This document shows, piece after piece, positions 37,995 to 47,019 of a stretch of DNA of 64,000 bases (its first letter is position 1; every line of letters starts with the position of its first letter). The stretch is from Alphaproteobacteria bacterium. GTDB taxonomy: Bacteria; Pseudomonadota; Alphaproteobacteria; Rhodobacterales; Rhodobacteraceae. The notes beneath the pieces are model-generated. The model did not search any database and was not told where the DNA came from. It was given only the letters and a program-made list of their open reading frames with translations. Location: positions 491,627 through 555,626 of the forward strand of contig JAUIFH010000002.1 in NCBI GenBank assembly GCA_030429495.1, written 5' to 3'. The position numbers were made by a program, and so were the translations under genes.

Positions 37995-39722
37995 TCAGAC
38001 ACTCAAAAGGGCCACAATTTCCGTGCGTTCGTCATGAACCAGAAGCAGCGCGATGTCTCCGGGGGCTAACTGGTCGACGATCAGGCGTGCGCCCTGTGAA
38101 GGGCTTTCCGCGGGAATGATTTCCTCAGGGGGAAGGCCGAGGTCGAGGCATTGCTGGCGGATCAGGGCGGGAATTTCCCCGCGCTGCCGGCCGCGCAGAT
38201 ATTTCGGGTTCTCCGCTGCGACGACGACATCTGGCCGAAAGCGGAATGCACCGCGCGTCAGGGCGCGGATGTCCTCGTCCGAGCGGTCACCTGCATGCGT
38301 CAGCAGGATAAACCGCCGGCGCGTGGGGATGGCGGCAAGGGCACTTGTCACCGCCGCGATTGAATGCGGGTTGTGCGCGAAATCGACAAAGATGCGGGCC
38401 CCGCGCACGTTGAATTCATTGGCCCGGCCCGGATTGTCGACCGGGTCGCTGCGGAAGGTCGAAAGGGCCGTCTTGATCGCTGCATCGGGAAGTCCGAGCG
38501 CGCGCGCTGCCAGTGCGGCGGCGAGTACGTTTTCGATATTGTACCGGGCCGCGCCGCCGAGGGTCAGCGGCACGTCGGCGACGGCGATCAGTGGAATTTC
38601 GGATCTTCCGTCGGACAGCACGATCTCACTGTCATCTAGCCAGGCGCAGGGGTCGCGGCGGGAGCGAGCGGCGCGTATCCTGACGTTATCGGAACTGAGT
38701 GAGAACCACGCTTTCGGTGCGTCTGCCTTGCGGGCCGCCTCGATCACATTGGGATCGTCGGCATTCAGGATCAGCACGCCATCAGGCGCGAGTGCCCGAT
38801 GCACGGACAGCTTCACCCGGGCGAGTTCGGCAACGGTTTTTATCCCATATTGTCCAAGATGGTCGGCCGCGACGTTGGTTACGACCGCCGCCCGGGCCCG
38901 CGTGACCGGCACGCCCCGGCGCAGGATGCCGCCGCGCGCGACCTCCAGCACGCCGATCTCCAGCCGCTTATCCCGCAGAAGCAGCCGAGCGCCTGCCGGG
39001 CCGGAATAATCCCCCTTGTCGAGGATGTCGTCGCCAACCCGCACGAACTCGGTCGAGGAGAGGCCGGCCACATGTCCCGCCGCCCTCGCCATCGCGGCGA
39101 TCAGCCGAGTCGTCGTGGTTTTGCCGTTGGTGCCCGTCACCAAAGCGAGAGGAATGTCATGCAGGCGCGACCAATCCGGCGATGGCGGAAGATCGGAGGA
39201 CGCCCATGTCTCCGACCCCATACCGTGACCAAGCGTCAGGGCGTCGTCGTCAAGGAGCCTGTCGATCCCGCGCCGGGCGGCCTCCGCGACAAGAGCGGCG
39301 AGCGCGGGATTGGCTTCTGCCGCGGCGATGCGACCGAGGTCCGCCAGCATCCGGTCACGCGGTATCGCATCAAGGCAAAGGAGGTCCGTCGCCGAGTAGT
39401 ACCACGCAGCTTCGACAATGAAGGCGGCGGTGAAGAGCTGATCCACAGCGGCGGGAAAGAAGAGGCTCGCGCCGCCCTCAAAGGCTCGCGTGCGGATCGG
39501 CGTTGATGTCCAGCCCAACCCGTCGAGCAGGTCACGGGTGTGACGGACCCACACTTGCAACATCAGATCCGGCTCGAACCCGGTTGCCAGACCATCTCCG
39601 ACCGCGCCCGGTTCCGGCCCGTAAAGGTTCGGTCCAAGCAGCCTGCGGCAACCATCCAGAACCAGCGCCGGGTGGTCCGGCACCGGGATTTGCAAAAGGT
39701 CCTGCAACGCGTCGGACTGCAT
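37995..39722 (-). CDS. Mur-ligase-family protein of the cyanophycin locus (no ATP-grasp)
   Basis: This protein of about 575 residues has an unrecognised N-terminal region of about 190 residues followed by a Mur ligase core. The core shows the ATP loop VTGTNGKTTTTRL, NVAADHLGQYG and FVDFAHNPHS, as in the C-terminal half of cyanophycin synthetase. It lacks the ATP-grasp domain that CphA and CphA2 carry. It probably adds an amino acid to an acidic backbone or otherwise modifies cyanophycin. A GTG at 39725 immediately precedes the ATG used here. It is 15 bases downstream of cphA in the same operon. Confidence 0.85.
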   Translation of the reverse strand: MQSDALQDLLQIPVPDHPALVLDGCRRLLGPNLYGPEPGAVGDGLATGFEPDLMLQVWVRHTRDLLDGLGWTSTPIRTRAFEGGASLFFPAAVDQLFTAAFIVEAAWYYSATDLLCLDAIPRDRMLADLGRIAAAEANPALAALVAEAARRGIDRLLDDDALTLGHGMGSETWASSDLPPSPDWSRLHDIPLALVTGTNGKTTTTRLIAAMARAAGHVAGLSSTEFVRVGDDILDKGDYSGPAGARLLLRDKRLEIGVLEVARGGILRRGVPVTRARAAVVTNVAADHLGQYGIKTVAELARVKLSVHRALAPDGVLILNADDPNVIEAARKADAPKAWFSLSSDNVRIRAARSRRDPCAWLDDSEIVLSDGRSEIPLIAVADVPLTLGGAARYNIENVLAAALAARALGLPDAAIKTALSTFRSDPVDNPGRANEFNVRGARIFVDFAHNPHSIAAVTSALAAIPTRRRFILLTHAGDRSDEDIRALTRGAFRFRPDVVVAAENPKYLRGRQRGEIPALIRQQCLDLGLPPEEIIPAESPSQGARLIVDQLAPGDIALLLVHDERTEIVALLSV

Positions 39723-39737
39723 CACCCTATGCTCCGT

Positions 39738-42542
39738 TCAGTCCGACTCCTCTGTCTCGACCCGCGCGAGGCGCACGCCGCGTTCGTCGCGGATCAATTG
39801 ATCCGTGGCCGACATCAGCTCCTCGAATTCGGGGGCGGGGCGTTCCACACGGGATGGCTTGGCCATGACGATGGCCTCGCGTTCGGCTTTCTTGAAATAG
39901 ATGATCTGCTTCCACGACCGTGCCAGTTCGTCGGCAAAAACGACCAGCAGATCGCCGGGCTGCGCCGCGTTGAGCGCCATGTCGATGGCTTCCGCCTCGC
40001 TCTCGACAAGCGTGATCCGCTCCTCCTCGACCCCCTGTTTCAGAAGTTCGTCGCGGATCATTTCGGGCACTTCCATCGGCCCGCGTCCGCGCCGGTCGTC
40101 GTCCGGTTTCAGGAAGTAGTGGTCGAAGTGACCCGCCAGCGCCCTGGCCGCATCCCGAATATCCTCGTCGCGGCGATCGCCCGGCATGGCGGAGACGACA
40201 AGCCTGCGGCCCTTGACGTCCAGCCGGTCGGCAAGCCCCGCCATGGCCGAGATCGCCGCCGGGTTATGGCCGTAGTCGAGGATGACCTTGAACGGATGTT
40301 CGTCAAAGACGTTCGTCCGCCCCGGCACCTGGAAGAAGGAGGTATCGAAGGTTCTGAGCCCGTGGCGGATATTGTCGAGGTCCAGCCCGAAGGAATAGGC
40401 CATGGCGCAGGCGAACATCGCGTTCTGCACGTTGTAGAGTGCCTTGCCCTCCAGCGTGGCCGGGATCAGGTGCGACCAGAGGACCGGCATGTGCAGGCCG
40501 TTTGCATAGATCGTGATCATGTCGCCGTTCATGGCCTTTTCCAGAACCACGGCGCGGCCCCCGGCCTGAATGTGTTCCTTGACCAGCGGATGGTCCGAGT
40601 TTGTCGTCACGTAGCAGATATGCGTGGCCGTGCAGAAATCGGCCATGCGCAGGCAATGAAGGTCGTCGGCGTTCAGAACGACCGTATCGGTCGCGGTCTC
40701 GACAACGACGCGCTTGACCACGGCAAGCTGCTCGAGCGTGTCGATCCCGCCCATCCCGAGGTGGTCGGCGGCGACGTTGAGACAGGCCGAGACATCGCAG
40801 CGCTGATAGCCGAGGCCGGAACGGACAAGCCCGCCGCGCGCCGTCTCCATCACCGCGAAATCGACCGACGGATCGCGCAACACCATCTGCGCCGAGGCGG
40901 GGCCGGTCATGTCCCCTTTCACCGTCAGCTTGCCATCGACATAGACCCCGTCGGTCGAAGTCATGCCGACGATCTTGCCCGAGGACTTCATGATATGGGC
41001 GAGCATCCGGCTGGTCGTTGTCTTGCCGTTGGTGCCGGTGATTGCGCCGATCGGGATGCGCGTCTGCCGCCCCTTAGGAAAGAGCATGTCGATGACCTTG
41101 CCCGCCACGTCGCGCGGCTTGCCCTCCGACGGTGCGACGTGCATCCGGAAGCCGGGCGCGGCGTTCACCTCGACAATGGCGCCGCCGATGTCCTTGTAGC
41201 TCTTGGTGATGTCGGGCGTGAGGAAATCGACCCCGCCGACATCAAGGCCCACTGACTTGATCGTCCGTTCCGCCATGTCCTTGTTGTCGGGGTGGCAGAC
41301 ATCGGTCATGTCGATGGCCGTCCCGCCGGTCGAGAGGTTCGCGGTCGAACGCAGGTAGAAAGTCTCGCCTGCCGGCAGGACGGTTTCGGCGGTGTATCCG
41401 GCAGCCGCCATCAGCCTCTCTGCCTGATTGTCGAGTTCGAGATTGGTCAGCACCTTCTCGTGCCCGATGCCCCGGCGCGGATCGGAGTTCACGATTTCGA
41501 TGAGTTCGGCGATCGTGTGCTTGCCGTCGCCGACGACATGGCCGGGCACGCGTTTGGCCACGGCGGCCAACTCACCGTTCACCACTAGCATCCGGTGATC
41601 CATGCCGGTGACGAAGCTTTCGACGAGAATCCCGCGGCTCTTGGAATGCGCCTTGGCCTCATGGAAGGCGGTTTCAATCTGCGCTTCCTCGGTCAGGTTG
41701 ATCGACACGCCGCGCCCGTGATTGCCGTCGAGCGGCTTGACCACGACCGGAAAGCCGATCCTCTTTGCCGCTCGGACGGCCTGTGTCGGCGAATAGACCA
41801 GCCGCTGCTGCGGCACGGGCAGGCCCAGGTCGTTCAGCATGTTGTGGGTGTCTTCCTTGTCACAGGAGATCTCCACCGCGATGTGCTTGGTCTCGCTCGT
41901 AATCGTTGCCTGAATGCGCTGCTGGAACTTGCCGTGGCCGAACTGGACGAGGGAGTTGTCATTGAGCCGTATCCAAGGGATGTCGCGATCCTCGGCCGCC
42001 TTGACGAGCGACCCGGTCGAAGGCCCGAACTCCTTGCGCTGCGCCATGAGGACGAAGCTTTTCAGCTCATCGGGGAAGTCGAACTGCGGGTCGAATTCAT
42101 AGTCGGCCTGCGCCTTGAGGTGGTCGGGCAGAAGGTGCATCAGAAGTCGGATCGCCAATTGCCCGGCCTCAAGTCCGACATCGCGCTGATGGTATTGGTA
42201 GACAAGGTTGTACTGACCCGGAACGCCCGTGGAACGCGTTCGGCCGAACGTCACTTCGGACCCCGCAACCCCCTGAATCTCCAGCGCCACATGTTCGGCG
42301 ACATGGCCGAGCCAGGTGCCTTCGCCCTCTCTCAGGCGGCGGATGAAACCGCCCGGTTCGCGGTATGAGCAGCCATGCTCATGCAACCCCGGAAGCGCCT
42401 CGACCAGTGCGTTGATCCAATCCTCGCCGATCTTCGCCGATGGCCAGTTCTCAAGAATGCCGAGGTCCACGACATAGCGGATGACGGGAAATCCCGCCCA
42501 CACGTTCGGGCCGACAAACACGTTCGTCGAAACGATCTTCAT
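39738..42542 (-). CDS. cphA: Cyanophycin synthetase
   Basis: The 934-residue enzyme polymerises aspartate and arginine into cyanophycin using ATP. An N-terminal domain of about 160 residues is followed by an ATP-grasp domain (VVVKPLDGNHGRGVS, ILVESFVTGMDHRMLVV) that adds Asp. A Mur-ligase domain (ITGTNGKTTTSRML, AADHLGMGG, ILDYGHNPAA) adds Arg. GGAGGAA lies 7 bases before the ATG at 42542. It sits between cphB (28-base gap) and the extra Mur-ligase-like gene, forming a nitrogen/carbon storage operon. Confidence 0.97.
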   Translation of the reverse strand: MKIVSTNVFVGPNVWAGFPVIRYVVDLGILENWPSAKIGEDWINALVEALPGLHEHGCSYREPGGFIRRLREGEGTWLGHVAEHVALEIQGVAGSEVTFGRTRSTGVPGQYNLVYQYHQRDVGLEAGQLAIRLLMHLLPDHLKAQADYEFDPQFDFPDELKSFVLMAQRKEFGPSTGSLVKAAEDRDIPWIRLNDNSLVQFGHGKFQQRIQATITSETKHIAVEISCDKEDTHNMLNDLGLPVPQQRLVYSPTQAVRAAKRIGFPVVVKPLDGNHGRGVSINLTEEAQIETAFHEAKAHSKSRGILVESFVTGMDHRMLVVNGELAAVAKRVPGHVVGDGKHTIAELIEIVNSDPRRGIGHEKVLTNLELDNQAERLMAAAGYTAETVLPAGETFYLRSTANLSTGGTAIDMTDVCHPDNKDMAERTIKSVGLDVGGVDFLTPDITKSYKDIGGAIVEVNAAPGFRMHVAPSEGKPRDVAGKVIDMLFPKGRQTRIPIGAITGTNGKTTTSRMLAHIMKSSGKIVGMTSTDGVYVDGKLTVKGDMTGPASAQMVLRDPSVDFAVMETARGGLVRSGLGYQRCDVSACLNVAADHLGMGGIDTLEQLAVVKRVVVETATDTVVLNADDLHCLRMADFCTATHICYVTTNSDHPLVKEHIQAGGRAVVLEKAMNGDMITIYANGLHMPVLWSHLIPATLEGKALYNVQNAMFACAMAYSFGLDLDNIRHGLRTFDTSFFQVPGRTNVFDEHPFKVILDYGHNPAAISAMAGLADRLDVKGRRLVVSAMPGDRRDEDIRDAARALAGHFDHYFLKPDDDRRGRGPMEVPEMIRDELLKQGVEEERITLVESEAEAIDMALNAAQPGDLLVVFADELARSWKQIIYFKKAEREAIVMAKPSRVERPAPEFEELMSATDQLIRDERGVRLARVETEESD

Positions 42543-42570
42543 TGTGCAGTTCCTCCCTGGCGTCGTGAGG

Positions 42571-43443
42571 TCAGTTCGTCGTGACTTTCTCGTTCGGCAG
42601 CGTGCAGAACGCCGCATGTTCATCCGGCGGATAGGCATGCCGCTCTGCAAGGTCGTAGCGGCAGCCTTCCCCCATAACGTGGACCTTGAGCCCGAGGAGT
42701 GTCAGCGCCTGACCTTGCGACGCGTCCCACATCGACGAATGCGACAGGCCCGAGGCATCGACCACGGTGACCGTGCCTGATCCGACGACCTCGAACACAC
42801 CGTCGGGGCCGATGAAGGCCGCCGTATCCTCGTCGATGCCAAGGCCGATCAGGAAGGGATTGTAGCTCGACGCAGTCAAAAGTCTGCCAAGCCGGTTTCG
42901 CTCGGTAAAATGCTGGTCGATGATCACGGCATTGGTCAGACCGATGCCCGGTGCAAGGCTGACCGCGCCTTCGGCCGGGGCAGAGTTGCTGTCACCGCCG
43001 GCAATCATGTGTTCGGACATGATCGATGCCCCGGCGGACGTGCCGGCGACAGCGACGCCGGCGGCGTTCCTGCGGCGGATTTTCTGAGCGATGCCGGTTC
43101 CACCAAGGATTGTCGAGAGGCGCAACTGGTTGCCGCCGGTCAGGAAGATGCCGGTCGCCCGGTCGAGCATGTCGAGGTAGCGCGGATTGTCGCAGTCCGC
43201 GCGCCGGCTGATAGGCAGGTAGTCAACCTCGGCCGCGCCGAGATCGCGGAATATTCGGTTGTAGTCCGGACCAGTGGTTTCCAGTTCCGACGCCGTCGGT
43301 ATAATCACGATATCAGCGTCCTTGCCGCCCGACAGATCGACAAAGCGGCGGTGGATATGCCTTTCCTTGATCCTGTCTTCGCCTCCACCGATCGGAATGA
43401 TGAAGCCGCGAGGCAGGTTCTGGGTCAATGGCGCTGGACACAT
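42571..43443 (-). CDS. cphB: Cyanophycinase
   Basis: This 290-residue serine peptidase (family S51) has the nucleophile in GTSAGAS, preceded by FLTGGNQLRL, and a GGGEDR start block. It cleaves cyanophycin to beta-Asp-Arg dipeptides. The ATG at 43443 begins the conserved part; the frame is open to 43647 but the upstream residues are not family-like. It is the first gene of the operon, so synthesis and breakdown enzymes are co-transcribed. The 258 bases upstream (43444-43701) hold its presumed promoter and nothing else I recognise. Confidence 0.94.
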   Translation of the reverse strand: MCPAPLTQNLPRGFIIPIGGGEDRIKERHIHRRFVDLSGGKDADIVIIPTASELETTGPDYNRIFRDLGAAEVDYLPISRRADCDNPRYLDMLDRATGIFLTGGNQLRLSTILGGTGIAQKIRRRNAAGVAVAGTSAGASIMSEHMIAGGDSNSAPAEGAVSLAPGIGLTNAVIIDQHFTERNRLGRLLTASSYNPFLIGLGIDEDTAAFIGPDGVFEVVGSGTVTVVDASGLSHSSMWDASQGQALTLLGLKVHVMGEGCRYDLAERHAYPPDEHAAFCTLPNEKVTTN

Positions 43444-43701
43444 GCCGAGGCTGCTTCCCTGAAATGACCGAAAGGCTGGTTGCGTTTCCCCCCATGCAGC
43501 CGGTGCTTCAGACGCCGACCGCCCCCCAGTGCCGGCAGTCTGGCGAACCATACGACCCGCTGCAAGCCCATGTTTGAACTCGTCTGGTCCGATCCCCGGA
43601 AACACTGACAAAATGCGCCACGACCACCCCTGCGCGCGAGAAATCAACCAAGCGTGAAGAGTTGATCCGGGCTACGTGTTCAGATCTGCAAGCCCAACTG
43701 C

Positions 43702-44136
43702 TCAACAACCGGCACCGGTGATGTTGGTCTGCCATCCCGAGATCGGTTCAGCTGTTCCGCAGCCGACGCGGTTGATCAATATACCTACTCCCGATACCTC
43801 GATCTCCAACAGGTCGCCGCCACGCAGGAAACGTGGCTGAACCCGGCTGCCGCCGGATCCGTCCGGCGAGCCCATCGCGATCACGTCTTCGAGCTCGATG
43901 GGTGTCAGATGCGAGACATAGGCGATGACCTCGGGGATCGAGAAGAACATCTCGGTCGCCGGAGTATGCTGAACGACCTACCCGTTGAGCCACGTCGTCA
44001 CGGTCATCGCCTCGGGCACGTCGATCTCATCGGCGGTGAGCATCCACGGGCCGCAGGCGCCAGAACCAGCGAAATTCTTGCCCGCATGAACGGAATGCTT
44101 CTGCCAACCGCAGACCGAGCCGTCGTTGAATGCCGT
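43702..44136 (-). pseudogene. Fumarylacetoacetate hydrolase family protein, truncated with in-frame TAG
   Basis: About 145 residues match the C-terminal half of the FAH family: FNDGSVCGWQKHS, KNFAGSGACGPWML, then FFSIPEVIAYVSHLTPIELEDVIAMGSPDG and LLEIEVSGVG. The metal-binding N-terminal half is missing, cut off at the IS5 end. A TAG at 43978-43980 follows TTWLNG, where relatives have a Glu codon (GAG), and the same frame continues with conserved sequence. The gene is therefore doubly broken. The family hydrolyses or decarboxylates acylpyruvates and related acids. Confidence 0.85.
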
Positions 44137-44286
44137 GATCGTTAGCGACCGCCGTTGCTTCAGTGCTTCGCCATAGGACGACGAATCCGTGGTCTTGTAC
44201 TTTGTTGGGGTCCAACTGCACATGCTCCCACGCTATCATGCTGGATTCACGCAGTGAATCCCTCGCCTGATTTGTGCAACAACGCC
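44137..44286 (-). mobile_element. IS5-family (IS903-like) end and transposase N-terminus
   Basis: The terminus GGCGTTGTTGCACAAATCAG, read leftwards from 44286, is typical of IS5/IS903-group ends. It is followed by GGATTCAC-GCA-GTGAATCC (44242-44260) and the first residues of a transposase, KYKTTDSSSYGEALKQRRSLTI, which match IS903-type N-termini (KYKT..YNEALKRRGSLTI). The match stops at about 44137, where the FAH sequence continues in the same frame. Only the left end of the element remains, so a deletion followed insertion. Confidence 0.75.
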
Positions 44287-44313
44287 GATGGCGGACCAAA
44301 AAACTGTGCAGCG

Positions 44314-44841
44314 TCAGATCGAGCGAGCGTTCAGTTTGGTGACCGGTCGAACGACCTGCGCGTCGCGCAAGGCGAGGAACCAGGGGTCCATCTCCAGCGC
44401 GCGGTTCACGACATCCTGCACCGCGTCCTCTTCCGCATCGCTCACGATCTCGATCCCGATGCGGGTGATGAGGGGCGCGGCGGAGGCGGTGCCGAGGCCG
44501 AAGAGTGCGGCATCGTCGAAATCGGTCTCGACGGTGACGGTCATCTCGTCGAACGCCAGCCCCTCGCGCGCGGCCAGCATCTTGACGCCCATTCCGACGC
44601 AGCCGGCGATGCCGGCGCGGGCGTAAAAGCCCGGCGACGGTCCCTCGGCGTCCCCGCCCATGCCGCGGCCGAGGTCGGCCACGGCGGAAAAGCGGCCCTG
44701 CTCGATCTGGCAGGTCAGGCCATCGGTGATGCGGCCCGTGGTGGTGATCGTGCTGCGGGCCGCTTTGGGATCGGCCTTCATGCGGTCGATGACGCAGGTC
44801 TGGGCTTCGCGGATCACGGCGTTCCGGTCGGTACGGGTCAT
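44314..44841 (-). CDS. OsmC family protein
   Basis: The 175-residue protein belongs to the OsmC/Ohr fold. It has the two family cysteines in LTCQIEQG (about residue 44) and AGIAGCVGMGVKML (about residue 81), and the C-terminal helix-strand VETDFDDAALFG onward. Members are thiol peroxidases for organic hydroperoxides or related stress proteins. It is the last gene of a six-gene operon that also encodes a second OsmC, a flavoprotein, a cupin and a methyltransferase. It starts 12 bases after the flavoprotein stop. Confidence 0.85.
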   Translation of the reverse strand: MTRTDRNAVIREAQTCVIDRMKADPKAARSTITTTGRITDGLTCQIEQGRFSAVADLGRGMGGDAEGPSPGFYARAGIAGCVGMGVKMLAAREGLAFDEMTVTVETDFDDAALFGLGTASAAPLITRIGIEIVSDAEEDAVQDVVNRALEMDPWFLALRDAQVVRPVTKLNARSI

Positions 44842-44853
44842 GGCGGGGTCCTT

Positions 44854-46089
44854 TCAGGCGGCGCGGCGGGCGCGGGATTGGGCGATGTGGTCGGCGAGGA
44901 AGGCGGCGTCCGCCCCGACCCCGTCGATAAGCGCGGAGTTGCGGCGGCGCAGGAACGGCAGGCCGAGGGCGTAGAGCCCGCGGGCGACGAGACCGCCGTC
45001 ATGGATGAGCCGTCGCTTGCGGTCGAAGACCGGCAGGTGCAGCCACGAATGATCGGGCTGGAAGCCGGTGGCCCAGAGTACGGTGGCGATGCGCCCGGAC
45101 CGAAGATCGAGCGCGAGGCGCGGGCTTGCCGGCACCCGGGTCGGGGCGAAGCGTTCGGGCACGGGAAGGTCCGGGACGCGCGCGCTTTCGGCCCAGGCGT
45201 CGAAGGTGGCCAGAAGGCGGTTCATCTTGAGGTCGGAGAGCGCGCAGAGATTGGCGAGCGCACCGGAAAAGCTGGCGATGCCGTCGCGGACGCCGGACAG
45301 TCGCCCGGCAATCTCCACGCCTGCGTCCTGCAGCGCGTTCAGGTCGGTGAACTGCGCGCCCGGCGCGCCGGCCAGTTGCAGCGACGGGACGCGCCGCACC
45401 CGGTCGATGTCGTCGACCTCGGTGATCGGCGTGTCGTGGAGGCCGCTCGCCCCCATCCACCACTGAAGGTCGCGGCCCCGGTAGTGGCGCGGTGCGCGGA
45501 TGTGCTCTCCGGCCGAGAGGATCACGTCGTGGCCCGCCAGCCGTAGCTCGGCGGCCAGTTGCACGCCGGTGGCGGAGGCGCCGACAACCAGAACGCCGCC
45601 GGGGGCGATCCGATCCGGGCTGCGATAGGAGAGCGGGGTAATCTGGGCGATCCCCGGTGGCAGATCGGCGGCGAACCCGGGGACGGAGGCGATGTTGCAG
45701 GCGCCGGAGGCGATCACGACGTTGTCGCAGGTCCAGACGCCGCGATCGGTCTCGACGCGGTAGCCCGTGGCGTCGCGCATGACGGAGGTGACGCGGGTGC
45801 GCTCCTCGACCGGGGCGCGGCTGTCCGCGGCATAGGTTTCGAGATAGCGGATCAGCTCAGGCATGGACATGAACCCGTCCGGGTCCGGTCCGGCGTAGCG
45901 CTGCCCCGGCAGGCGGCTTTGCCAGTTGGGCGTGAGGAGGCGCAGGCTGTTCCAGCGTTCGGTCTTCCAGGAATTTGCTATCTCGCCGCGCTCCAGCACC
46001 ACGTGCGGGATCGCACGGTCGGTGAGGCAGCGGCTCATGGCGAGGCCTGCCTGTCCGGCGCCGATGATGACGGTGGAGATGCGGGTCAT
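44854..46089 (-). CDS. Flavin-containing monooxygenase-like FAD/NAD(P) oxidoreductase
   Basis: The 411-residue protein has two Rossmann motifs: GAGQAGLA (10-17) for FAD and GASATGVQLA (about 172-181) for NADPH. The intervening WNSLRLLTP and an ATGFQPDHSW block near the end are also present, as in CzcO/Baeyer-Villiger-type and FMO-like flavoproteins. It probably oxygenates an organic sulfur, nitrogen or carbonyl compound. It lies between two OsmC genes in the operon 44314-48484, which hints at handling of an electrophile or peroxide-generating substrate. Confidence 0.87.
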   Translation of the reverse strand: MTRISTVIIGAGQAGLAMSRCLTDRAIPHVVLERGEIANSWKTERWNSLRLLTPNWQSRLPGQRYAGPDPDGFMSMPELIRYLETYAADSRAPVEERTRVTSVMRDATGYRVETDRGVWTCDNVVIASGACNIASVPGFAADLPPGIAQITPLSYRSPDRIAPGGVLVVGASATGVQLAAELRLAGHDVILSAGEHIRAPRHYRGRDLQWWMGASGLHDTPITEVDDIDRVRRVPSLQLAGAPGAQFTDLNALQDAGVEIAGRLSGVRDGIASFSGALANLCALSDLKMNRLLATFDAWAESARVPDLPVPERFAPTRVPASPRLALDLRSGRIATVLWATGFQPDHSWLHLPVFDRKRRLIHDGGLVARGLYALGLPFLRRRNSALIDGVGADAAFLADHIAQSRARRAA

Positions 46090-46156
46090 GGATGCGGTCC
46101 TTGGGGAATGGCGGGCCCGCCTGCCGGCGGGAGAGACCGGCAGGCGGGGGAAAACG

Positions 46157-46717
46157 TCACGCGAGGGAGACGGCGACGTTCGTGGGGTTGGTCAGTAGGT
46201 CGAACACGGCCGAGCGCTTCTGCGACTGGGCGACGAGTGCCGCGATGTCGTCCTTGCCGGCATCGGCGTCGATCTCGAACGTCACACGGATCGCGCTGAA
46301 ACCGTTGCGGATATCGGGATCCATGCCGAGGATGCCCTGCACGTCGATATCACCCTCGACGGTCGCACGGACCGCGTTCAACTGGATGCCGCGATGCTGA
46401 GCGACCGAGGCGACGCCACCGGTCAGGCAGCTTGCCAGCGCGGCCAGCACGATCTCCGGCGGGGTCGGGGCGCGGTCACCGGCGGCGAAGACGGCCGGGT
46501 GATCGCTCTCGATGCGGAAGGTCTTCTCGCGCTCATGTTCCTGTCCGAGGCCGAAGTAGCCGTTCAGCTTGTTGATGCTGTAGGTGCCTTCGACCCAGTC
46601 GCAGCTGGAGCGGAAGGTGAACCGCGCGGCCTGGGGGGCCTGCTCAAACGCGCCGCGCGCGCCGATCAGGGCTTCGGTGTTGACGCCGTTGTTGGCGGTT
46701 TGGGATGCAGTGGTCAT
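46157..46717 (-). CDS. OsmC family protein
   Basis: This 186-residue OsmC-fold protein has Cys in FRSSCDWVEG (about residue 39) and the second Cys in LAALASCLTGGVAS (about residue 97), the redox pair of the family. It is clearly different from the OsmC encoded at 44314-44841, so the operon carries two paralogues. Its start overlaps the stop of the small upstream gene by TCAT/ATGA at 46714-46717, showing translational coupling. Confidence 0.87.
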   Translation of the reverse strand: MTTASQTANNGVNTEALIGARGAFEQAPQAARFTFRSSCDWVEGTYSINKLNGYFGLGQEHEREKTFRIESDHPAVFAAGDRAPTPPEIVLAALASCLTGGVASVAQHRGIQLNAVRATVEGDIDVQGILGMDPDIRNGFSAIRVTFEIDADAGKDDIAALVAQSQKRSAVFDLLTNPTNVAVSLA

Positions 46718-46965
46718 TGGATTGTCCTTTCGGGGTTGGGTTTGGGGTGCGGACGGGCCGCAGGGGTTTGTTCCGGCAGCGCCGGGGTCGGAGTGAACGG
46801 GCGGGGGCCTGCGCCCTTGGGGGCGAGAACGCGACCGGCCTCGGACTGGATGCGGGTGCGGTCGGCGAACCAGCGCGCCGAGACTTCGGAGCCGACGAGG
46901 CCGCTGACATGGGTGAAGCCATTGCCGTAGCTCGGGGTCTTCGGGGCGAAATAGGTGTCCTTCAT
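46714..46965 (-). CDS. Small protein of the OsmC operon, function unknown
   Basis: This 83-residue protein begins MKDTYFAPKTPSYGNGF and ends in a Pro-rich tail with no membrane segment or signal peptide. GGAGAC lies upstream of the ATG and the stop overlaps the OsmC start, which argues that it is a real translated gene. I do not recognise a family. The N-terminal half may be conserved and the Pro-rich tail a linker. Confidence 0.55.
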   Translation of the reverse strand: MKDTYFAPKTPSYGNGFTHVSGLVGSEVSARWFADRTRIQSEAGRVLAPKGAGPRPFTPTPALPEQTPAARPHPKPNPERTIQ

Positions 46966-47019
46966 GGGGTGTCTCCTTGGCGCCCGCGCGGCAATCCTCT
47001 CCCGCGCAAGCCTCTGAAT

